Program-made: the position numbers and the translations under genes
Shown: positions 1-8,037 of the stretch, in pieces
Numbering within the stretch: the first letter of the stretch is position 1
How the letters are laid out: each line of letters starts with the position of its first letter
NCBI RefSeq assembly: GCF_001854885.1
Contig: NZ_MDDV01000060.1
Location: forward strand, 1-64,000
Origin: Ensifer sp. LCM 4579
GTDB taxonomy: Bacteria; Pseudomonadota; Alphaproteobacteria; Rhizobiales; Rhizobiaceae
Direction: 5' to 3'
Length of the DNA stretch: 64,000 bases
The notes under the pieces: generated by a model
What the model saw: the letters and a program-made list of their open reading frames with translations, nothing else
Told to the model about the DNA's origin: nothing
The model's database searches: none

Positions 1-1176
<1,176 letters not shown>

Positions 1177-1441
1177 GGGTACGCTTCCTGTGGTCAAAAA
1201 TACGATGGATCTGCCGGCTGGGCCGGTTTGTCGAGCCGTTTAAGCGTTTCGCGGCCGTTGCGCAAGACTTAATTGCGTGCGCGGGACGGTACAGTCTGAG
1301 CCCACTTCGCAAGTTTGTCACGAAGCCTCGCCTAAGGTCAGCCTGTCGATGCCCCAAAATTGCGAAAGCCAACGCGATCAGTCACATGCGACGATACTCT
1401 AAAGTCGTATGCGAAGGACTAGGGAACAGCGGAGAAGAGTT

Positions 1442-1514
1442 GGAGCGGGTAGCGGGAATCGAACCCGCGTATTCAGCTTGGAAGGCTGCTGCTCTACCAT
1501 TGAGCTATACCCGC
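1442..1514 (-). tRNA. tRNA-Gly (anticodon TCC)
   Basis: Read on the minus strand, the sequence folds as a cloverleaf. The 7-bp acceptor stem pairs GCGGGTA with TACCCGC, the D-loop contains AATGGTA, the anticodon loop is CTTCCAA (TCC, glycine) and the T-loop is GTTCGATTC. The 3' CCA is encoded. It lies 23 bases downstream of tRNA-Tyr and upstream of tuf, so the three are probably co-transcribed. Confidence 0.96.
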
Positions 1515-1537
1515 GGGCCTTCGATCCTGAAGCAGAA

Positions 1538-1622
1538 TGGTGGAGGGAGTTGGATTTGAACCAACGTAGGCTGAGCCAACGGATTTACAGTCCGTCCCCT
1601 TTAACCACTCGGGCATCCCTCC
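1538..1622 (-). tRNA. tRNA-Tyr (anticodon GTA)
   Basis: A class II tRNA of 85 nt with a long variable arm. The acceptor stem is GGAGGGA paired with TCCCTCC, the anticodon loop CTGTAAA gives GTA (tyrosine), the T-loop is GGTTCAAATCC, and CCA is encoded. It is the first member of an apparent tRNA-Tyr, tRNA-Gly, tuf unit on the minus strand. Confidence 0.96.
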
Positions 1623-1838
1623 ATTATCCTGTCGGGATCAATCGACCAAGCTTTTGAGATCGTGGAAGAACAGGCACCGTTTCGTGCCGCCCCGCGATCT
1701 GCGCCGGGTATATGGCCGCCTGCATTCATCCTGTCAACAGAGCGAAACGGAATTTTTCAGAATTTCTCCACAGGCAGACACGGTCCGAATTTTCCGAAAC
1801 CAATTCCAACACCGTGCGAACCTCACTATAAGACGCGC

Positions 1839-2714
1839 ATGAGCAAAGATAAGACCGGCGACAGAGACACCAAGGACAGCCACTACGCCAATCTTCGGCG
1901 CGCGCATCGCGATGCGCGTCGGGAGCGGGGCGAGATCCCGACACCGCGCACCGACAAGCGCAGGAAGCTGCCAGCGGATTGGAAGCCGCCGGCGCTCGCC
2001 CCCGACCAGGTGCTTCTCTACGGGCTGCACACGGTCCGCGCCGCGCTCCACAATCCGGAGCGCCGCATCATCCGGCTCAGCGTCACGCAGAACGCGGCTG
2101 CGCGGCTGGAGCTCGGCGAGACTTCGAGCCTCCCCTTCCCGGTCGAGATCGTGACGCCGCAGGAGCTCGATCGCGTGCTCGGACCGGACGCGATCCACCA
2201 GGGCGTGATGCTTGAAACGCAGCCGCTACCGCACCGCAGATTGGAGGCGCTACGCGACTGTCCATTGATTCTGGTTCTCGATCAGGTGACGGATCCGCAC
2301 AATGTCGGTGCAATCATGCGCTCGGCGGTTGCTTTCGATGCGGGTGCGCTGATCACGACCATGCGCCACAGTCCGACCGAATCGGGTGTACTGGCGAAAT
2401 CCGCCTCCGGCGCGCTGGAACTCATTCCCTACATCCAGATCACCAATCTTGCGGACACGATCGACGAATTGCACCGGCTCGGTTTCCAGACGATCGGCCT
2501 TGATTCGGAGGGACCGCAGCCGCTCGAGAACACTTTCTCCAGCGACCGCGTCGCGCTCGTGCTCGGATCGGAGGGAAAGGGATTGCGCCAGAAGACGCGC
2601 CAAACCGTCAGCGCGCTTGCACGACTCGACATGCCGGGCGCGATCAAATCGCTCAACGTCTCGAATGCGGCCGCGATCGCCATGTATGCGGCGAGGCAGT
2701 ACCTGAAGCCATAA
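1839..2714 (+). CDS. rlmB: 23S rRNA 2'-O-ribose guanosine methyltransferase (RlmB/TrmH family)
   Basis: SpoU-type (SPOUT) methyltransferase of 291 residues. RlmB methylates G2251 of 23S rRNA in E. coli. A basic N-terminal extension of about 50 residues precedes the L30e-like substrate-binding domain (YGLHTVRAAL near 61). The three SpoU motifs follow: DQVTDPHNVGAIMRSA near 148, LVLGSEGKGL near 242 and KSLNVSNAAAI near 270. I start at MSKDKTG rather than the far upstream in-frame ATG, because that extension would run into the tRNA-Tyr promoter region. The gene is divergent from tRNA-Tyr-Gly-tuf, so translation-related genes share this control region. Family assignment is firm; the exact target base is inferred. 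Confidence 0.92.
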   Translation: MSKDKTGDRDTKDSHYANLRRAHRDARRERGEIPTPRTDKRRKLPADWKPPALAPDQVLLYGLHTVRAALHNPERRIIRLSVTQNAAARLELGETSSLPFPVEIVTPQELDRVLGPDAIHQGVMLETQPLPHRRLEALRDCPLILVLDQVTDPHNVGAIMRSAVAFDAGALITTMRHSPTESGVLAKSASGALELIPYIQITNLADTIDELHRLGFQTIGLDSEGPQPLENTFSSDRVALVLGSEGKGLRQKTRQTVSALARLDMPGAIKSLNVSNAAAIAMYAARQYLKP

Positions 2715-2729
2715 CCAGGAACCGGCAAA

Positions 2730-3005
2730 TTAGTAAGATGGAGCGCTCATCGGCACGATCTCGGCCGTCGGGCAGCCGTCGCGCATCTTCCTCCAGGTCA
2801 TGACGTTGAGGTCCATCTCGCAGCGCGCGAGATAGGAAGTCTCGCCGACGCGGATACAGGCGATTTGGCCGAGTTCATACCGTGCTCCGTCCCGGTTGCG
2901 GCAGGCGCAACGCCGGTCGGGCGGGGACGCAGAAACCGTGCCGGCGACCATGGCGATGGTCGCCAGTGATAGTGCCAGAAGTTCGATCAAGCCCAGCCGT
3001 TTCAT
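2730..3005 (-). CDS. Small secreted cysteine-containing protein, unrecognised
   Basis: A 91-residue protein starting MKRLGLIELL, with a signal peptide (basic N-terminus, hydrophobic core to about residue 22, probable cleavage after VSAS). The mature part has five cysteines (about 33, 35, 50, 62, 78), including a CAC pair, and a YLARCEMDLN segment. I do not recognise a named family. A much longer in-frame ORF reaching 3278 exists, but its upstream part is RIME repeat, so the start at 3005 is preferred. It is convergent with rlmB, 15 bases from its stop. Confidence 0.7.
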   Translation of the reverse strand: MKRLGLIELLALSLATIAMVAGTVSASPPDRRCACRNRDGARYELGQIACIRVGETSYLARCEMDLNVMTWRKMRDGCPTAEIVPMSAPSY

Positions 3006-3110
3006 GGCTGTAGCATAGCGCAATTTCGCGTCGCCTGAAATGAAGAATGCCAGTCGCTTGCGCAACCGGCACCCTTCCGCAACCAACCGGCAACAGGCCG
3101 GTCGATATGA

Positions 3111-3186
3111 CTTGCTGCATATCTCCTTCAATCGATTTCGATTCGAGGACAACGACATGCGCCCGATACGACGCGCGGCGCTGTAG
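3111..3186. repeat. RIME1-type intergenic repeat, internally deleted copy
   Basis: Begins like the full-length copy at 60566-60670 (CTGCAT, ATCGA..TCGAT hairpin, GACATGC) and ends with GACGCGCGGCGCTGTAG, but the middle is missing. It lies between two minus-strand genes, just downstream of azoR. Confidence 0.8.
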
Positions 3187-3195
3187 TCCCCTTGA

Positions 3196-3816
3196 TCAGC
3201 TTGCAAGCCGCAGGACGCTTCCCTCGGCAATCGTCTTTTCAGCCTCGGCAATGGCAGACTGCTTCTGATCGGCGCCAAGGTTCAGCCCCTCGGCCCGAAC
3301 GAATTCGACGTCGGTGATCCCGAAGAAACCGAAGACGGTCCGCAGGTAGCTTTCCTGGTGATCCATGGCGGCGGCGGCGCCGGCGGAATAGTGCCCGCCG
3401 CGGGTCGAAACGATGATCACCTTCTTGCCCGTGGCAAGGCCTTCCGGACCGGTGTCGGTGTAGCGGAAGGTCTTGCCGGCCACGGCCAGCCGGTCAATCC
3501 AGGCCTTGAGTTGGCTCGGGATCGAAAAGTTGTACATGGGCGCACCGACGACGATGGTGTCGGCAGCGAGAAACTCCTCGAGCATCTGGCGGCCGGTCCG
3601 GACATCCGCGGCCAGGCTGGCGTCGACGCCGTCGAGATCGGCCGGCGCCATGATCTGCGCACCGGTCAGATGGGCGACCGGCTCGGAAACGAGATCGTGA
3701 TAGGTAACCTTCGCATCCGGGCGATCGGCCTTGATCTGAGCGATGATCGCCGCGGTGAGGCGGCGGGACACCGAGTGTTCGCCGAGAATGCCGGAGTCGA
3801 TGTGAAGTACGTTCAT
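3196..3816 (-). CDS. azoR: FMN-dependent NADH:quinone / azo oxidoreductase
   Basis: Cytosolic flavodoxin-fold enzyme of 206 residues that reduces quinones and azo compounds with NADH via FMN. Diagnostic parts are the N-terminal strand MNVLHIDSGILGEHSVSR (phosphate-binding loop), the central GAPMYNFSIPSQLKAWID flavin motif near residue 95, and the STRGGHYS loop near 144. All are typical of AzoR, and the length matches the family. The start MNVLHID is the conserved one; an upstream in-frame ATG at 3948 adds 44 atypical residues. It is divergent from a LysR regulator, which makes that regulator its likely controller. Confidence 0.93.
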   Translation of the reverse strand: MNVLHIDSGILGEHSVSRRLTAAIIAQIKADRPDAKVTYHDLVSEPVAHLTGAQIMAPADLDGVDASLAADVRTGRQMLEEFLAADTIVVGAPMYNFSIPSQLKAWIDRLAVAGKTFRYTDTGPEGLATGKKVIIVSTRGGHYSAGAAAAMDHQESYLRTVFGFFGITDVEFVRAEGLNLGADQKQSAIAEAEKTIAEGSVLRLAS

Positions 3817-3928
3817 GGCAGGCACCTTTGTTTCGGGTTGCGGTGCACAACATATGATTTGAAAACAATCGCCCGATAAGAGCTGGAATAATTGACATTC
3901 CGTTTCCTCAGGGAAACAATTATCTGGG

Positions 3929-3984
3929 CTACGGCGCCTGCGTCCCATCAGACGCGGAAAGCTCGCTGTGGCATCTTGAATTGC
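3929..3984. repeat. Half RIME1-type element in the azoR-lysR promoter region
   Basis: CTACGGCGCCTGCGTCCCATCAGACGCGG... to TTGAATTGC matches the CTACAGCGCCGCGCGTC half of the RIME1 copy at 41080-41186, with several mismatches. It lies between the two divergent starts, so it is transcribed or sits beside the operator. Confidence 0.65.
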
Positions 3985-4027
3985 CGATTGCCGGTTGGGT
4001 GGTGCCCTTCCGTTCTGAGGACGTCAC

Positions 4028-4969
4028 ATGCAGGACCTCAACGATATCGCTCTCTTCGCCGCCGTAGTGAAGAACAACGGCTTCAGCGCTGCCGCGCGCG
4101 ACCTGAATATTCCGAAATCCAAGCTCAGCAAGCATGTGGCGCGGCTCGAAGAGCAACTCGGTGTGCGCCTGCTCGAGCGCTCCACGCGCAAGCTGCGCGT
4201 GACCGAGATCGGCCGCGTCTTCTACGAACATGCCCAGGGGCTGCTAGACGGTGTTGCCGCCGCGGAGGCCGAAATCGCCACAGTGCGCGGCGAGCCGTCG
4301 GGCGTCGTGAGGCTGGGCTGCCCGCTGGGGTTCACGCCGATGCTCGCCGACATCCTGCCCGGTTTCCATCGCCGCTACCCGGGCGTGCGGCTGCTGATCA
4401 CCGCCACAAACCGCCGCCTCGACCTGATCGAAGAACGATTCGACCTGGCGCTTCGCGCACGCAACCAGCTCGACACCGACAATCAGTTGATCGTGCGCAA
4501 GCTCGGTGAGGGTCGGCAGCGCCTCGCCGCCAGCCCGACGCTTCTTGCCCGCCTCGGCGAGATCAGCATATCCAGTCTTTCCGACATGCCGACGCTCTCG
4601 ATGAATGAGCAGCACGCGAACGATGTCTGGCGCCTCTTCCACGCGAATGGCGGGACAATCGAGATCCCCCACCGGCCGGTGATCGGCTGCAGCGACTTCG
4701 TCATCCTCCAACGCGCTGCGATCGAGGGCGTGGGAATAGCACTGTTGCCCGACCATGTCTGCGAAAGCGCCTTCCGCTCTGGCGTGCTTGCACCGGTTTT
4801 ACCTGAATGGACCTCGGGCGACGTGGTTGTCCATCTCGTCTTCCCCTCCCGCCAGGGCATGCTGCCGGCAACGCGGGCGCTGATCGATTATCTTGCGGAA
4901 AACCTGATCAAGGCCATGGAGCGTTGCCGCGAGATCGAGCCGAAACCGGCAATGTCGTTCGACATTTGA
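4028..4969 (+). CDS. LysR-family transcriptional regulator
   Basis: A 313-residue LTTR. The N-terminal winged helix-turn-helix covers about residues 1-60 (LNDIALFAAVVKNNGFSAAA, then LSKHVARLEEQLGVRLLERS), followed by the linker helix and a periplasmic-binding-like effector domain from about 90 to 300. The gene starts 211 bases from the divergent azoR start; LTTRs commonly control the gene transcribed away from them, so it probably responds to quinone or electrophile stress. That role is inferred from context. The C-terminal residues 300-313 are variable. Confidence 0.93.
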   Translation: MQDLNDIALFAAVVKNNGFSAAARDLNIPKSKLSKHVARLEEQLGVRLLERSTRKLRVTEIGRVFYEHAQGLLDGVAAAEAEIATVRGEPSGVVRLGCPLGFTPMLADILPGFHRRYPGVRLLITATNRRLDLIEERFDLALRARNQLDTDNQLIVRKLGEGRQRLAASPTLLARLGEISISSLSDMPTLSMNEQHANDVWRLFHANGGTIEIPHRPVIGCSDFVILQRAAIEGVGIALLPDHVCESAFRSGVLAPVLPEWTSGDVVVHLVFPSRQGMLPATRALIDYLAENLIKAMERCREIEPKPAMSFDI

Positions 4970-5178
4970 GGAAGGCGCCGCTCAGCCGAGCAGAAGTTCG
5001 AGCCCTGCGTCGGCCTTTGCGGGAGCGAGTGCTGGGATTTGACGCACGACCGACGCTGCGCTTTCCAGGGCGGACTGATCCGCTGGAAACCGGCCTCCGA
5101 CTTTTCGGACTCCTCTTAGGTCGGAAGTCGGAAATCTCTGACGGCCTTCCGACATTTCCCGTGTAAGCGCTTGAAAAA

Positions 5179-5254
5179 TGGTGCCCCCAGAGAGACTCGA
5201 ACTCCCGACCTACTGATTACAAATCAGCCGCTCTACCAACTGAGCTATAAGGGC
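5179..5254 (-). tRNA. tRNA-Thr (anticodon TGT)
   Basis: A 76-nt cloverleaf on the minus strand: acceptor GCCCTTA, D-arm TAGCTCAGTTGGTAGAGC, anticodon loop ATTTGTAAT (TGT, threonine), T-arm GGGAGTTCGAGTCTC and encoded CCA. The acceptor stem pairs GCCCTTA with TGGGGGC, so two positions are G-U or mismatched. It stands alone between lysR and nadK. Confidence 0.93.
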
Positions 5255-5409
5255 CCGTTTTCGGATCGGAGTTACCATATTCTGATTCCGTGTAAAGCAA
5301 AAATGCCGATTCCCTCAATTTTTCGGGTGCACTGGCTGTAAGGCCGTGCCAGAAAAATAGTTCTGGATTTCACTGCCGCCACGCCTCGCAACGAAAACGG
5401 ACTGATTTC

Positions 5410-6180
5410 ATGGCCCAGTTCAGAACTCTCGCCTTCATCGCTTCGCCGGCGGAAGAAGCGCAAAAGGCGGCAAAGGAGCTCAAGGAGATCTACGGAGATC
5501 ACGATCCGGATGAGGCCGACGTCATCGTCGCGCTCGGGGGGGACGGTTTCATGCTGCATACGCTGCACGAGACGATGAACACCGGCAAGTGCGTCTATGG
5601 CATGAATCGCGGCTCTGTCGGGTTCCTGATGAACCGCTACAGCACCGGGAACCTTCGCGAGCGAATCGCCACGGCCGTCGAAAACGCCTTCCATCCGTTG
5701 GAGATGAACACGGTCGACGTCCACGGCAACGCGTTCACGGCGCTCGCGATCAACGAGGTCTATCTCTTCCGCCAGTCCTATCAGGCCGCCAAGCTCAAGG
5801 TCATCGTCGATGGCAAGGTGCGGCTCGACGAACTGACCTGCGACGGGCTTCTGCTCGCGACGCCCGCCGGCTCGACGGCCTATAATCTCTCCGCTCACGG
5901 GCCAATCCTGCCGCTCGAGGCGCCGCTGCTCGCGCTGACCCCTGTCAGTCCTTTCCGGCCGCGGCGCTGGCGGGGGGCCCTGCTCCCCAACCGGGTGACC
6001 GTCGAGATCGAGATTCTCGAAGCCGAGAAGCGCCCGGTCAACGCGGTTGCGGATCATCAGGAGGTTAAATCGGTCGTCAAGGTGACGATTGCCGAATCGG
6101 AAAAGCTGACCGCACGAATCCTGTCCGACCCGGATCACTCCTGGTCGGACCGCATCCTCGCCGAACAGTTCTCACATTAG
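5410..6180 (+). CDS. nadK: NAD kinase
   Basis: Phosphorylates NAD to NADP, setting the cellular NADP(H) pool. The 256-residue product carries the family hallmarks: ALGGDGFMLHTLH near residue 42 (GGDG motif), NRGSVGFLMN near 72, and TPAGSTAYNLSAHGPILP near 155 (glycine-rich conserved region). The short length without an N-terminal extension is usual for alphaproteobacteria. Codon 1 is the ATG just after a weak GGACTGATTTC leader; no better start is seen. It is followed at 77 bases by a secreted-protein gene on the same strand. Confidence 0.95.
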   Translation: MAQFRTLAFIASPAEEAQKAAKELKEIYGDHDPDEADVIVALGGDGFMLHTLHETMNTGKCVYGMNRGSVGFLMNRYSTGNLRERIATAVENAFHPLEMNTVDVHGNAFTALAINEVYLFRQSYQAAKLKVIVDGKVRLDELTCDGLLLATPAGSTAYNLSAHGPILPLEAPLLALTPVSPFRPRRWRGALLPNRVTVEIEILEAEKRPVNAVADHQEVKSVVKVTIAESEKLTARILSDPDHSWSDRILAEQFSH

Positions 6181-6257
6181 AGATGCCGTTGGAACCGAAG
6201 GCGATAGCACTGAAGCGCGGCCTTTCCAGGGGCCGAAGGGAATCCAAGGACCTGCTT

Positions 6258-6752
6258 ATGATGAAGAAAGCGCTGGTACTGGCATTCTGTATCAATCTGG
6301 CTGCTGGCGCTGTGCTCGCGCAGGAAGAGACAATTCTTCCCCCGAACGTCATCTTCGTCACCAGCACCGGCTTTTGGCAGGAAGGCGCGAGCGATGCCCA
6401 AGCCGGGGAGAACGGCGATGCCGCCGAGCTTGGTGCCGCGACCAGGCGCCGTGGCTACTACAAGCTCATCGCCCTACGCCAAGTCGACGGCACCGCGGAA
6501 ATACATCTGCAGCAGATCGCCTCGACGCCGGCGGGGCCAGAAATCGTTTCTTCTGCGGAGTTGGAGGAATTCACTGCCCTGAAGCCGTATGTCACCGACA
6601 TTCGCCCGGAGACTTCGACCGGAATCACGCCGCAGCCGGGCATGTTCGCGACGGTCTTTCTGAAGACAGATCCATCGGCCACGGAACCGGAAACCTGGAC
6701 CGTCCTGATCGACGACCTCGGCGACATCAAGATCGAGCGCGCGACGAACTGA
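6258..6752 (+). CDS. Secreted protein, unrecognised
   Basis: A 164-residue protein. Residues 1-22 (MMKKALVLAFCINLAAGAVLA, then QEE) form a Sec signal peptide with an apparent cleavage after VLA. The mature part is acidic, has no cysteines, and ends with a WTVLIDDLGDIKIERATN segment. I do not recognise a domain. I chose the ATG at 6258 because it directly precedes the signal peptide; the one at 6261 is an alternative. The gene ends inside a strong bidirectional terminator shared with the convergent prfB. Confidence 0.75.
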   Translation: MMKKALVLAFCINLAAGAVLAQEETILPPNVIFVTSTGFWQEGASDAQAGENGDAAELGAATRRRGYYKLIALRQVDGTAEIHLQQIASTPAGPEIVSSAELEEFTALKPYVTDIRPETSTGITPQPGMFATVFLKTDPSATEPETWTVLIDDLGDIKIERATN

Positions 6753-6796
6753 AACGCGAACGGCCGGACGCTCTCGTGTCCGGCCGTTCGCGTTTT
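6752..6796. terminator. Bidirectional Rho-independent terminator
   Basis: An 18-bp perfect inverted repeat (6752-6769 with 6778-6795; AAACGCGAACGGCCGGAC arm) and an 8-base loop. It ends in TTTT on the plus strand and mirrors on the minus strand. It lies between two convergent genes and should serve both. Confidence 0.9.
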
Positions 6797-6808
6797 CCCT
6801 TGTGGAAA

Positions 6809-7940
6809 TCAGCCCAGATCGTCCGTCACGGCATCGCCGCCACCGCTGACGCGGTGTGCAAGCGCAGCCTCCATGAACTCGTTGAGCTCGCCGTCGAGCA
6901 CGTCGCCGGGACTTGTGCTTTCGACACCGGTCCGCAAATCCTTCACCAGCTGGTAGGGCTGCAGCACATAGGAGCGGATCTGATGGCCCCAGCCGATATC
7001 GGTCTTCGAGGCCGCCTCGGCACTGGCCGCTTCCTCCCGCTTCTTCAGCTCCGCTTCATAGAGCCGAGCGCGCAGCATGTCCCACGCCTTGGCGCGATTC
7101 TTGTGCTGCGAACGCTCCTGCTGGCATTGCACGACGATGCCACTCGGCATGTGGGTGATGCGCACCGCCGAATCGGTCGTGTTGACGTGCTGGCCTCCGG
7201 CACCCGAAGACCGATAGGTATCGATGCGGCAGTCGCTTTCGTTCACGTCGATCTGGATCGATTCGTCGACGACCGGATAGACCCAGATCGACGAAAAAGA
7301 CGTATGGCGGCGGGCATTGCTGTCATAGGGCGAGATACGCACGAGCCGGTGCACGCCCGACTCGGTCTTCAGCCAACCATAGGCATTGTGGCCCTTGACG
7401 AGGAGCGTCGCCGATTTGATGCCAGCCTCTTCACCGTCCTGGATTTCCAGGAGCTCCACCTTGTACCCTTGGCGTTCTGCCCACCGGGAGTACATGCGAA
7501 GCAGCATGTTGGCCCAATCCTGGCTTTCTGTGCCGCCAGCGCCCGAATGCACTTCGAGGTAGGTGTCGTTCTGGTCGGCCTCGCCGGAAAGCATGGCTTC
7601 GACCTGCTTCTTCGCGGCTTCGCCGCGAAGCTGCCGGAGCGCCTCCTCGGCCTCGGTGACGATCGCCGAATCGTCTTCCTCTTCCCCGAGTTCGATGAGT
7701 TCGATGTTTTCGTTGAGTTGCTGCTCGAGCCGGCGCAGGGCGCTGATATTGTCATCGAGCTGCTGGCGCTCGCGCATCAGCTTCTGCGCCTCGGCGGCAT
7801 CGTTCCAAAGCGACGGATCCTCCGCTTTGTTGTTCAACCAGTCCAGTCGTCTTATCGCCTGGTCCCAGTCAAAGATGCCTCCTCAGCAGGCTTATGGCCT
7901 GCTTGATCTCGTCGACAATGTTCTCGATTTCGCTGCGCAT
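6809..7940 (-). CDS. prfB: Peptide chain release factor 2, expressed by +1 programmed frameshift
   Basis: RF2 releases nascent chains at UGA and UAA stops. The gene is split in two frames. Codons 1-23 run from the ATG at 7940 to CTT at 7874-7872, next is an in-frame TGA (7871-7869), and the remaining 353 codons continue in the +1 frame from GAC at 7870. The joined product is 376 residues. GGQ (SGAGGQHVN, near 260) is the peptidyl-hydrolysis motif. The stop-recognition tripeptide reads SPY ([11 protein letters not shown]) rather than the E. coli SPF. An AGGAGG block sits three bases upstream of CTT. mrcA lies 97 bases upstream on the same strand. Confidence 0.95.
7868..7883 (-). promoter_or_regulatory. 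RF2 autoregulatory +1 frameshift site
   Basis: On the minus strand the order is AGGAGG, CAT, CTT, TGA, C. An internal Shine-Dalgarno sits three bases before the slippery CTT TGA C, as in E. coli prfB. Low RF2 slows termination at TGA and favours slipping, giving feedback control. Confidence 0.95.
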
Positions 7941-8037
7941 GATCCTGTTTCTTTTAGTCGTTGCAGGGTGGTGACGGTCAAATAGCGACGCCCGCCGCCG
8001 ATGTAAAGGCGACGGGCGGAAGCTGCGGCCGAAAGGG

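Noticed and set aside
7941-8037. Hairpin between mrcA and prfB as a terminator
   Set aside because: GC-rich stem is imperfect and no T-run follows on the minus strand.
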